The notes beneath the pieces were generated by a model that saw only the letters and a list, made by a program, of their open reading frames with translations, had not been told where the DNA came from and ran no database searches. From the NCBI GenBank assembly GCA_017467165.1, contig JAFTST010000019.1, positions 1-32,154 on the forward strand: 32,154 bases of DNA, read 5' to 3'. The first letter of the stretch is position 1. Each line of letters begins with the position of its first letter. The translations under genes and the position numbers were made by a program. The stretch comes from Clostridia bacterium (lineage in GTDB: Bacteria > Bacillota > Clostridia > Oscillospirales > CAG-272). Shown piece by piece: positions 16,515 through 23,748 of this stretch.

Positions 16515-16547
16515 ATTTGTTGTTTTTTATCTTCAATTTGTTGTTTT
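16515..16547. promoter_or_regulatory. 12-bp direct repeat with 21-bp period, probable operator of the AraC-type regulator
   Basis: ATTTGTTGTTTT occurs exactly at 16515-16526 and 16536-16547. The 21-bp offset is two helical turns, the spacing seen for AraC-type half-sites such as araI1/araI2. The array is just upstream of the -35 of the oxidoreductase gene and touches the ribosome binding site of the regulator gene, so activation of the first and repression of the second are both plausible. Confidence 0.65.
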
Positions 16548-16556
16548 GGAGGGAAT

Positions 16557-17357
16557 ATGAAATACGAGATATTTTCTGAAATCAAGACCGAGGAGCCGAG
16601 ACTTTTCCTCGTCGACAGGGACAGAGATATACCCCCGGGTACGAAATTCGGCCCCGTCATACGCGATATATACATCGTCGAGTGCTGTATTGAGGGTAGG
16701 GGAACCGTGGTTGTCAACGACGGAGAGTACGATTTTTCTGTTGGCGACTGCTACGTGCTGTTTCCCGGTGACAGCGTGACGCACATAGCTGACGCCAGGG
16801 AGTCGAGAGTCTGCCTTTGGTGCGCTATTGACGGCGCGAGGCTTGGAGAGCTTTTTGAGAGCGCGGGGGTAAGCTCGTCCTCGCCATTTCTTCCCAAAAG
16901 TGCCTTTGGCGAGGTGCGCTCGGTGCTCGAGAAAATGCTCTCGATGAGAGAGGATAACGACGGAGGAGCTGAGCTCAGGCGAACCTCCTGCATCTATTCC
17001 TTGCTCGGCGCTATTCTGCGCGACAGGTCCATGGGGGATAAAAACCTGTGGGTTGACCGAGCGCTCGGTATAATGGAAACCAACTACCACAGCGAGCTGT
17101 CCGTCACGGATATCGCGGCTGAGGTCGGGCTTGAGCGAAGCTATTTTTCCACCCTTTTTGCCTCGGTCACGGGTGTGCCGCCATATCGGTATCTGACAAG
17201 CCTGAGGGTGAGAAAGGCGTGCGCCCTGCTCTCAGACGGCGCTCTCTCGGTCGCCGAGGTTGCCGAGGCGGTGGGAATTGACCCCGTCAATTTCGCCAGA
17301 ATTTTCAAAAGGGTTATGGGTGTGACGCCCCTGGAGTATATCAGCTCGACAGTTTAG
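16557..17357 (+). CDS. AraC family transcriptional regulator
   Basis: A 266-residue DNA-binding regulator. The N-terminal part (about 20-110) has the cupin-like AraC sensor pattern with a GRGTVVVNDGEYDFSVGDCY stretch and FPGDSVTH, suited to a sugar or related ligand. The C-terminal 100 residues hold two helix-turn-helix motifs: LSVTDIAAEVGLERSYFSTLF and LSVAEVAEAVGIDPVNFARIFK, followed by the family's GVTPLEY. The start at 16557 is chosen because GGAGGG lies at 16548-16553; in-frame upstream codons from 16497 run through the operator and look non-coding. A weak extended -10 at 16416-16421 might be its promoter. It is divergent from the Gfo/Idh/MocA gene, its likely target. Confidence 0.9.
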   Translation: MKYEIFSEIKTEEPRLFLVDRDRDIPPGTKFGPVIRDIYIVECCIEGRGTVVVNDGEYDFSVGDCYVLFPGDSVTHIADARESRVCLWCAIDGARLGELFESAGVSSSSPFLPKSAFGEVRSVLEKMLSMREDNDGGAELRRTSCIYSLLGAILRDRSMGDKNLWVDRALGIMETNYHSELSVTDIAAEVGLERSYFSTLFASVTGVPPYRYLTSLRVRKACALLSDGALSVAEVAEAVGIDPVNFARIFKRVMGVTPLEYISSTV

Positions 17358-17404
17358 CGCCGAAAAAAAGTGCCGAGGCTTGTCAGCTGAGGGTTAAGAA
17401 AATC

Positions 17405-17447
17405 AATGCAGAAAAAAGAGGGAGATGCCTTTTCGGGCACCTCCCTC
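17405..17447 (-). terminator. Intrinsic terminator of the dapA-dapB-ddh-lysA operon
   Basis: A 12-bp stem with one mismatch (17418-17429 with 17436-17447), loop of six. On the minus strand it is followed by six T (complement of 17412-17417), just after the lysA stop. It faces the end of the convergent AraC gene. Confidence 0.83.
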
Positions 17448-17461
17448 AAAAATTAATCAAT

Positions 17462-18781
17462 TCACACGTCCAGCGCCGAAACGTCGTCAGGCATTTCTCT
17501 TCTCACAGCGAGAGAATCCACACCGCCCGATAGCATTACCACGGGGGGTCTTGGAATTCTGTTGTAGTTTGACGCCATGGAGTAGTTGTACGCGCCTGTG
17601 ACAAGACAAGCGATAAGCTCGCCTCGCCTTATTCCCCTCGGCATTCTGACGCCCTCTTGGAGAATATCTCCGCTCTCACAGCATCTTCCGACCACCGAGC
17701 ACAGCTCGAAGTCCTCGCCAACCGGCGATGCAACAGGAAGAATGGTGTAGGGCGAGCCGTAGAGCGCGTAGCGCGGATTGTCGGTCATACCTCCGTCAAC
17801 CGACACGTAGGACTTGTAGCCTGGTATTCTCTTGACCGTGCCGACGGTATAGACGGTTACTCCCGCATCAGCAACGATGCTTCTTCCGGGCTCCATAGCC
17901 ACAATGGGCAGGGGAATGCCCAGCTCGTCCGCATATTCGGTCATGAATTCGGAAATCCTAGCTATAACACCACCAATATCAAGAGTGGGGTGCTCTTCTA
18001 TATACCTGACACCAAAGCCGCCGCCAAGGTCAATCTCGCTCGCCAGATACCCGAGCTCGCGGCTCATCTCGGCAACAAAGTCCAGCATAACCCTCGCCGA
18101 GTCGATATATACCCCCTCGTCGAACACCATAGAGCCGATATGGCAGTGAAAGCCCATAAGCTCAATGCCGTCAAGCGACAGGGCGAGCGCGGTAATCTCC
18201 TTAGCCTGTCCGGTTTCGATAGCCGAGCCAAATTTCGAGTCGACCATACCCGTGTTAACCTGAGCGTAGGTGTGAGGGTCAATTCCCGGTGTGAGCCTTA
18301 AGAGTATTTTCTGCCTTTTTCCGAGCCTTGTCGCGATATCGCTTATAGCGTACAGCTCCTCGGAGTTGTCAACCACGAAGTAGCCGACGCCCTCGCCGAT
18401 GGCGTATTCTATATCCGCGTCGGTCTTGTTGTTGGAGTGAAAGTACGCCTCGCTAAGAGGGAAGCCCGCTTTCTTGGCGGTGTAGATCTCTCCCATAGAC
18501 ACGACGTCTATGCCCATACCCTCCTCAGCCATAATCTCATATATGCGCTTGAAGGACGCCGCCTTTGAGGCGTAGAGCACCCTTGAGCGAACGCCGAAGG
18601 AGTCGAGCATAGCGCTCTTGTATTCTCTGCATCGGCTTCTTATCCTGTCCTCGTCGTAGAGGTAGAGGGGCGTGCCGTATTTTTCTGCCATCCTTGACAG
18701 CCCGACCCCGCCAAGACAGAGCTCGCCCGAGCTGTCTCTTGAGAGGTTGTCAGATAGCATCTTTTCCTGTACAGTAGTCAA
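17462..18781 (-). CDS. lysA: Diaminopimelate decarboxylase
   Basis: Pyridoxal-phosphate enzyme that decarboxylates meso-diaminopimelate to L-lysine, the last step of the pathway. The 439-residue protein is a fold-III (alanine racemase-like) decarboxylase: the PLP-binding Lys is K73 in YASKAAS, with HCHIGS at 212-217, GGGFG at 253-257 for phosphate binding, EPGRS at 297-301, and the cross-subunit catalytic Cys in CESGD at 368-372. It is the last gene of the operon, 14 bp after the ddh stop, and is followed by the operon terminator. Its position after ddh gives the order dapA-dapB-ddh-lysA under one lysine riboswitch. Confidence 0.96.
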   Translation of the reverse strand: MTTVQEKMLSDNLSRDSSGELCLGGVGLSRMAEKYGTPLYLYDEDRIRSRCREYKSAMLDSFGVRSRVLYASKAASFKRIYEIMAEEGMGIDVVSMGEIYTAKKAGFPLSEAYFHSNNKTDADIEYAIGEGVGYFVVDNSEELYAISDIATRLGKRQKILLRLTPGIDPHTYAQVNTGMVDSKFGSAIETGQAKEITALALSLDGIELMGFHCHIGSMVFDEGVYIDSARVMLDFVAEMSRELGYLASEIDLGGGFGVRYIEEHPTLDIGGVIARISEFMTEYADELGIPLPIVAMEPGRSIVADAGVTVYTVGTVKRIPGYKSYVSVDGGMTDNPRYALYGSPYTILPVASPVGEDFELCSVVGRCCESGDILQEGVRMPRGIRRGELIACLVTGAYNYSMASNYNRIPRPPVVMLSGGVDSLAVRREMPDDVSALDV

Positions 18782-18795
18782 TTTATACCTCTATA

Positions 18796-19773
18796 TTAAA
18801 GCATTTTTGAAATAAGCGTGAGCCTGTCAAGCTCCGAGAGGTCAGCGGGAGCTACGTCGAGCATGGTTATCGCACCAGTGGCGCCCCTCGCTCTCATACG
18901 ACCGACCGCTCTTGCCGCGGCTACGAGCACGCTGCCTGTAAATTCGGGGTTGGAGTCGAGTCTTATGTTAAGCTCGACGGTGTGCGAGCTCTCGCCTGAA
19001 AGACCCGTCCTGCCGTTTCTTATCACAGCGCCTCCGTGAGGCATACCGCCGTGCTCCGAGAGAAGCTCCTCGCGGCTGATAAATTCAACCGTGGTTTCGT
19101 AGTCGGAGAAGTAGTTTGGCATAGTCTTGATTTTTCTCTCGATTTCAGCCCTGTCAGCGCCCTCCTCGGCGACGACGTAGCACAGCCGCCTGTGCTTTTC
19201 TGCCGTGGTGAGCTCGGGGCTATCGCCTGCGCGCACCGCAGATATAGCCTCCTCGATGGGAATGGTATATTGCCTTGCATCAACCACGCCCGGAAGCCTT
19301 CTTATAGCGTCGGAGTGACCTTGGCTTATTCCCTTACCCCAGAAGGTATAATCCTTTCCCGAGGGAAGAAACGCCGAGGAGTACACTCTCGCTATCGAAA
19401 AAAGCCCGGGGTCCCAGCCACCGCTGATAAGCGCGAGATTTCCGCCCTCCCTGGCGCTGTCGTCAACCCTCTTGAGATGCTCGGGTATTTTCGCGTGTGT
19501 GTCAAAGCTGTCGACAACGTTGAAGTGCCGCGCAAGCTCGGGCGTCATCTCGGGAAGGTCTGTGGCGCTTCCGCCGCAGATAATCATAACGTCAATCTCA
19601 GAGCGGAAATTCAGCGCCTCGCTCACGTGATAAACCTTAGCTCCCGTGAGTGTCTTGACGCTCTCGGGCGCTCTCCTTGTGAAAACATCGACGAGCTCCA
19701 TATCGGGAGCTGAGGTTACAGCGCACTCCACGCCGCGACCGAGATTTCCGTAGCCATAAATTCCGATTTTCAT
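18796..19773 (-). CDS. ddh: meso-Diaminopimelate D-dehydrogenase
   Basis: NADPH-dependent enzyme that reductively aminates tetrahydrodipicolinate directly to meso-diaminopimelate, bypassing the succinylase, acetylase and aminotransferase routes. The 325-residue length matches the family. The N-terminal GIYGYGNLGRGVE is the dinucleotide-binding motif, and ISGGWDPGLFSIARVYSSAF and KGISQGHSDAIRRLPGV are characteristic substrate-domain segments. The start ATG follows GGAGAATATCA. It lies 30 bp after dapB and 14 bp before lysA. With dapA, dapB and lysA it supplies a complete four-enzyme route from aspartate semialdehyde to DAP and lysine. Confidence 0.95.
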   Translation of the reverse strand: MKIGIYGYGNLGRGVECAVTSAPDMELVDVFTRRAPESVKTLTGAKVYHVSEALNFRSEIDVMIICGGSATDLPEMTPELARHFNVVDSFDTHAKIPEHLKRVDDSAREGGNLALISGGWDPGLFSIARVYSSAFLPSGKDYTFWGKGISQGHSDAIRRLPGVVDARQYTIPIEEAISAVRAGDSPELTTAEKHRRLCYVVAEEGADRAEIERKIKTMPNYFSDYETTVEFISREELLSEHGGMPHGGAVIRNGRTGLSGESSHTVELNIRLDSNPEFTGSVLVAAARAVGRMRARGATGAITMLDVAPADLSELDRLTLISKML

Positions 19774-19789
19774 TGATATTCTCCAAATT

Positions 19790-19810
19790 TAAATAACCAA
19801 AGGTTATTTA
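19790..19810 (-). other. Hairpin spanning the dapB stop codon
   Basis: A 9-bp stem (19790-19798 with 19802-19810) with a three-base loop includes the dapB stop codon (19804-19806). It is AT-rich with no T-run, so it may influence mRNA processing or coupling more than termination. Confidence 0.45.
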
Positions 19811-20583
19811 ATAGCCATATTTTTGTTGCCGCGGCTCACCATATCCTTCATATTGTAGAGGCCCTTGGGGCACTCAACTATGAACTCCGCGGCGGTTATA
19901 GCCCCCTCAGCGAAAAGAGCGCGGCTGTGAGCCTCGTGCTTCAAGGTTATCGTCTCTGCCGACGTGCCGATAATCACCTCGTGCTCACCTACGATATTGC
20001 CCATTCTGACCGAATGTATACCGATTTCGTTCTCATCGCGCCTCGCGTGACCGCTTCTTCCGCAGTTGAGATATGCCTCGGGGCGAACCGAGCACAGCTC
20101 CTCTGCGAGCATCAGCGCCGTTCCGCTGGGAGCGTCCAGCTTTCTTATATGGTGCTTTTCCACTATCTCTATCGTAGCGTCGGGCATAGATTCTGCCACC
20201 TGCGTCGCTACCCTTGCTAAAAGGGCAATTCCGAGCGACATATTCGCCGCGAAAAATACGGGTATGCTCTCCGACGCCTCTCTGATACAGGAGAGCTCGT
20301 CGTCCGTGTGTCCTGTGGTTGCGAGAACCACGGGTATATCCTGAGCCACAGCGAAGCTCAGAAGCTCGGGCGCCGCCGAGTGATGCGAAAAATCTATAAT
20401 GCAGTCAAAGTCCACAGCGTCAATCTCATCAACAGAGCGATACAAGCTAACACCCGAGGGAGCATTCCCCGACGGGTCAACTCCGCCCGACAGCTCCGCG
20501 CAGTGATAGCCCTCGGAGCAAAGCCTCGCGACCTCGCGGCCCATATAACCGCCGATACCGTTAACTAAAAGCCTTATTCCCAT
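19804..20583 (-). CDS. dapB: 4-Hydroxy-tetrahydrodipicolinate reductase
   Basis: Reduces 4-hydroxy-tetrahydrodipicolinate to tetrahydrodipicolinate with NAD(P)H. The 259-residue protein has the N-terminal cofactor motif VNGIGGYMGREV, ATTGH near residue 95, and the signature EKHHIRKLDAPSGTA with the catalytic His and Lys. Its ATG overlaps the dapA stop by one base (TAATG arrangement), which implies translational coupling. No strong separate ribosome binding site is needed or evident beyond sequence inside dapA. Confidence 0.95.
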   Translation of the reverse strand: MGIRLLVNGIGGYMGREVARLCSEGYHCAELSGGVDPSGNAPSGVSLYRSVDEIDAVDFDCIIDFSHHSAAPELLSFAVAQDIPVVLATTGHTDDELSCIREASESIPVFFAANMSLGIALLARVATQVAESMPDATIEIVEKHHIRKLDAPSGTALMLAEELCSVRPEAYLNCGRSGHARRDENEIGIHSVRMGNIVGEHEVIIGTSAETITLKHEAHSRALFAEGAITAAEFIVECPKGLYNMKDMVSRGNKNMAIK

Positions 20584-21467
20584 TATATTAAGCCCCTGTC
20601 CTTCATTATAGCGAGAAGCCGTTGCTCGTTTTCCTTTTCCATAGGTGTCAGGGGCAGGCGCAGATAATTCTCGCAGTAGCCCATTGCCGCCATTGCCGCC
20701 TTGACGGGAATGGGGTTAACCTCACAGAACAGCGCGTTTATCAGAGGGAGAAAATCGAGCTGAAGCTCTCTTGCCTCGCTCACGTTGCCCTCAAGGTACG
20801 CCTTGCATATTCTCGAGGTCTCTGCGGGGCAGAGGTTGGAGAGCACCGAGATAACACCCACGCCGCCGAGCGACATTATAGGTACTATCTGGTCATCGTT
20901 TCCTGAATAAAGGTCTATCTTGTCACTGCACAGAGCCATAAGCTCGGCAATCTGCGATATGTTTCCGCTCGCCTCCTTGATTCCCACGATATTCGGGTGC
21001 TCAGCCAGACGCGCGACAGTCCTCGGAAGAAGGTTACAGCCCGTGCGAGAGGGAACGTTGTAGAGAATACAGGGCTTGTCGGACGCGTCTGCAACCGCCT
21101 TGAAGCTCCGATACATACCCTCTTGGGTCGCCTTGTTGTAGTAGGGGGTTACGAGCAGCATAGCGTCAGCGCCAACCTCCGAGGCGTACCTCGTCAGCTC
21201 GATAGCGTATGCGGTGTCATTCGAGCCTGTGCCCGCTATAACGGGAACTCTGCCGCCAACACGCTCAACGCAGAATTTTATAGCCGCCTTGTGCTCCTCG
21301 TCGGTGAGAGTAGAGCCCTCGCCAGTGGTACCGACGGCAACTATGGCGTCAATTCCGCTCTCAATCTGCCAGTCGATAAGCCTGCCAAATGCCTCGTAGT
21401 CAATTCCGCCCTCGGTCAAGGGGGTGATAATAGCGGTAGCCGCTCCTGTAAATACTGTTTTCTTCAT
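20583..21467 (-). CDS. dapA: 4-Hydroxy-tetrahydrodipicolinate synthase
   Basis: Condenses pyruvate with aspartate-4-semialdehyde, the first step committed to DAP and lysine. The 294-residue TIM-barrel protein has AVGTTGEGSTL at 44-54, YNVPSRTG at 136-143 (catalytic Tyr136) and the Schiff-base lysine K164 in GIKEASG. The start ATG follows a GGAGAAAAA site. It is the first gene of the operon, preceded by a leader of about 250 nt containing a lysine riboswitch and terminator, so transcription should fall when lysine is plentiful. Confidence 0.96.
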   Translation of the reverse strand: MKKTVFTGAATAIITPLTEGGIDYEAFGRLIDWQIESGIDAIVAVGTTGEGSTLTDEEHKAAIKFCVERVGGRVPVIAGTGSNDTAYAIELTRYASEVGADAMLLVTPYYNKATQEGMYRSFKAVADASDKPCILYNVPSRTGCNLLPRTVARLAEHPNIVGIKEASGNISQIAELMALCSDKIDLYSGNDDQIVPIMSLGGVGVISVLSNLCPAETSRICKAYLEGNVSEARELQLDFLPLINALFCEVNPIPVKAAMAAMGYCENYLRLPLTPMEKENEQRLLAIMKDRGLI

Positions 21468-21481
21468 TTTTTCTCCATTCT

Positions 21482-21519
21482 GAATAGAAAGAGGGATAGC
21501 CGCAGGGAGCGACTATCCC
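21482..21519 (-). terminator. Riboswitch-controlled terminator ahead of dapA
   Basis: A 10-bp stem with one G-U pair (21493-21502 with 21510-21519), loop of seven, followed on the minus strand by TCTTTCT. Its 5' arm contains GGATAG, complementary to the CTATC of the 3' strand of riboswitch helix P1, giving mutually exclusive pairings expected for a lysine OFF switch. Confidence 0.78.
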
Positions 21520-21540
21520 GAAAAATCATAGAAATGACAT

Positions 21541-21700
21541 TCGATAGCACTCCGCGAAACGCGACAGCAGGGCGGATTTTCTCCGAACTGCCAGCCGATT
21601 GCTTCCCAAAGGCAACGGCTTCGGCACCCACGCCTTTTCCGCTCTGTCCTAGGGGGAGCTATCTTGGCGGTACTATTCGTGAGGTGCGCCTCTATCACAA
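21541..21700 (-). ncRNA. Lysine riboswitch (L box) of the dapA operon
   Basis: Read on the minus strand, the leader shows the conserved L-box blocks in order: GATAGAGGCGC at the 5' side of helix P1, GAATAGTA, a GGGTGCCGAAGC block, TTGGGAAGCA with GGCTGGCAG, a GCTGTCGC segment, and GGAGTGCTATC closing P1. This order and wording match the B. subtilis lysC leader. It binds free lysine and acts on the terminator that follows, controlling all four genes dapA-dapB-ddh-lysA. Confidence 0.92.
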
Positions 21701-21723
21701 GGATATTCTTTTTTGACACAGTT

Positions 21724-21752
21724 ATTCTAGCATAGCAGAAGGGCTTTGTCAA
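21724..21752 (-). promoter_or_regulatory. Sigma-A promoter of the dapA operon
   Basis: On the minus strand, TTGACA (21752-21747), 17-bp spacer and TAGAAT (21729-21724). The transcript would start about 20 nt upstream of the riboswitch. Confidence 0.82.
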
Positions 21753-21901
21753 TAGCCTTGGCTCGTTTTGTAGAAAAAACGAGATTAACCCTCGCTACGC
21801 GGCTGTCTTTGATTTGAATTATCTGCCAATTTTTAAGAAAGGCAGTATAGCTTCAATTCAAGTCGAGTATGCCTGGTGGGCGCTTTGAGCGACACCGAGG
21901 C
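21753..21901 (-). other. Structured intergenic stretch between the 558-residue protein gene and the dapA promoter
   Basis: No gene is visible. Three inverted repeats are present: an imperfect hairpin at about 21868-21900 (arms GCCT/AGGC, GGTG/CACC and CGCT/AGCG), TTGAATT (21814-21820) pairing with AATTCAA (21855-21861) around CTGCC/GGCAG, and CTCGTTTT (21762-21769) with AAAACGAG (21774-21781). None has a proper T-run, so a terminator for the upstream gene is not obvious. Confidence 0.4.
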
Positions 21902-23578
21902 TTATTCTATAAGCTCCCAGTTGTCTATAACGTGGATTTTTCCCTCGCCCTCGACGTAGCTGATTTTCAGCCTGTCGCCGATTCTGACAAGAACGAGCTC
22001 TTCGTCTGCCTCAAGATAGCCCTTGTATACCTCTCCGTCGGTCGAGGTGATATAGACCGTAGCCACGTTGGCTACCGTCAGCATTCTGACGTTTTCGACG
22101 GTGATTTCTGCAGATTTCGTGGCGGTGCTGATATTTTCGCCGCTCTGCTGGAGCAGCTTCTTATAGGCGCTCATAGCCTCCGCCTGAGTGGTACCCGTCG
22201 CAACTATGCTGTAATTCTGTACCTTAACAAGAGCGAACAGCTTGACGAGCCCTGCGTCATCCTTGAGAACCATTATATAGGTCGCGTGTCCCGATACGTT
22301 GACAAGTGAGGGGAAGGAGGCAACATAGCCCTTTTCCTGCACCTCGCCCTCTGCCGCCGCCATAGCCGAGTGCTCCTCAGCGCCGATAACGGGATAGAAC
22401 TTATACTCGCCCGTGCGGGCATTCGTCAGAACGAAGCCGATATTGGAGTTATCAGCCGTCACCGAGGTAACGCCTGTGAAATACCACACGTCGTCGCCAA
22501 GAGCGATATAGCCGTAGTCGTCGGTGGTGCGGTTGCAGTCGACGTTGCCGATAATGCTGTTGAAGAAGCCGCGGGAAAGAGTACCTCTCCAGTCGTACTT
22601 CTTGCAGGCGAGGTCGCCGTCATAGACTATATCTATCCAGCTCGGAACCTCTCCCACGGGATGTATCGTGCTCGTGCCGTCGGTGGGGTCGAATATGATA
22701 ACCTCGGTAACGTCCTTCGCTCCAAACCAGAAAACCTGCGGCTTGACACAGGAAACTATGTAGTAGGGGTTGCCCTCGTCGTCAACCTCGAACATAACCG
22801 AGGAGAAAATCTTGGTGGGATACTCGAAGCGGAGCTTTCTCATAAGGTCCTGCCCGAAAAACGCGCTACGGGCATACTTTATAGGCTTGCTAAGCTCGAT
22901 ATACTCCGCGTCGCTCTTGACGGGGTCTACCATAACCATACCGGGAATACCGTCCGCGCTGTTGACTATCCACTTGAAGATATTGTCATACTCGAGGTTA
23001 GCCACCTTTTTGGGCGCGCCCTTGTAGTTTATCTGCGTATAGGTGTCGCTCACCTTGTACTGCGATACCACGTGCGACAGCGAGCCCAGAGTCCTGTCGC
23101 CGAGAATCTGCGCCGATGCCGTATCCATCAGAGCTATATTGGTTATCTCTGACGCCTCGGGCATATCCTCCTCGAAGACGGCGTTTTCTATATCAATGAT
23201 ATCCGCGTAGCTTCTCGCGAAAAAGAGAGGAGAGGATATAAGAAGACCGAGAAGCGCCACAACAAGAGGAAGAAATGCTACGCCGAGGGCGATGAATGAG
23301 GATTTGTTGCTCCTTTGCTCCTCGCTCTGTACCCTTTTCTGCCTTTTCGAGGGCGGAAGCTTCGAATTTTTCAAAGCGCGCTTGATAGCATACCAATTTA
23401 TATTGATGAAGGGTACAGCGCCCGAAAGAAGAATAAAGGTCAGATATACCCAGAAGCCCATTGAACGAAGATTTATAGCGGGCAGGAAAAAGTACCAGCC
23501 AACAAATCCTACCAGGGCGGCAAGAATAACAGAGGGGATTAGCGCGTGGAGGTTGATTTTCTTTAAAAAGTCTTTCAT
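21902..23578 (-). CDS. Membrane-anchored protein of unknown function
   Basis: I do not recognise a characterised family. The 558-residue protein has three predicted membrane segments in the first 120 residues (about 12-32, 40-58 and 95-117), separated by a basic, probably cytoplasmic stretch (about 65-90, KLPPSKRQKR). The remaining 440 residues form a large domain with alternating beta-strand patterns, including PYYIVSCVKPQVFWFGAKD, IIFDPTDGTSTIH and a C-terminal small beta domain ending IGDRLKISYVEGEGKIHVIDNWELIE; the large domain is probably extracytoplasmic. GAAAGGTGA precedes the ATG, and a TATAAT-like box lies at 23598-23603. It is divergent from the serine ammonia-lyase gene with 170 bp between them. 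An envelope role is inference. Confidence 0.72.
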   Translation of the reverse strand: MKDFLKKINLHALIPSVILAALVGFVGWYFFLPAINLRSMGFWVYLTFILLSGAVPFININWYAIKRALKNSKLPPSKRQKRVQSEEQRSNKSSFIALGVAFLPLVVALLGLLISSPLFFARSYADIIDIENAVFEEDMPEASEITNIALMDTASAQILGDRTLGSLSHVVSQYKVSDTYTQINYKGAPKKVANLEYDNIFKWIVNSADGIPGMVMVDPVKSDAEYIELSKPIKYARSAFFGQDLMRKLRFEYPTKIFSSVMFEVDDEGNPYYIVSCVKPQVFWFGAKDVTEVIIFDPTDGTSTIHPVGEVPSWIDIVYDGDLACKKYDWRGTLSRGFFNSIIGNVDCNRTTDDYGYIALGDDVWYFTGVTSVTADNSNIGFVLTNARTGEYKFYPVIGAEEHSAMAAAEGEVQEKGYVASFPSLVNVSGHATYIMVLKDDAGLVKLFALVKVQNYSIVATGTTQAEAMSAYKKLLQQSGENISTATKSAEITVENVRMLTVANVATVYITSTDGEVYKGYLEADEELVLVRIGDRLKISYVEGEGKIHVIDNWELIE

Positions 23579-23695
23579 ACAGTCACCTTTCGTCGGGATT
23601 ATATTTCCGTCATAGCTTTAACTCCACGCTTCCCGAAATTTCGCAGGGAGTTATATAATTTTTGAGTTTTTCCCACTTCATTTGACCTATAAATA

Positions 23696-23724
23696 TTGAC
23701 TTGGTTGTATATTTATGCTAAAAT
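23696..23724 (+). promoter_or_regulatory. Sigma-A promoter of the serine ammonia-lyase operon
   Basis: TTGACT (23696-23701), 17-bp spacer, TAAAAT (23719-23724) with a TGC extended -10, 25 bp upstream of the start codon. Confidence 0.82.
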
Positions 23725-23748
23725 TATGAAAAAAACGAGGTTTGGGAT

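Noticed and set aside
16497..16556. N-terminal extension of the AraC protein
   Set aside because: The extra 20 codons run through the direct-repeat operator, encode a Cys-rich stretch not typical of the family, and GGAGGG serves the ATG at 16557.
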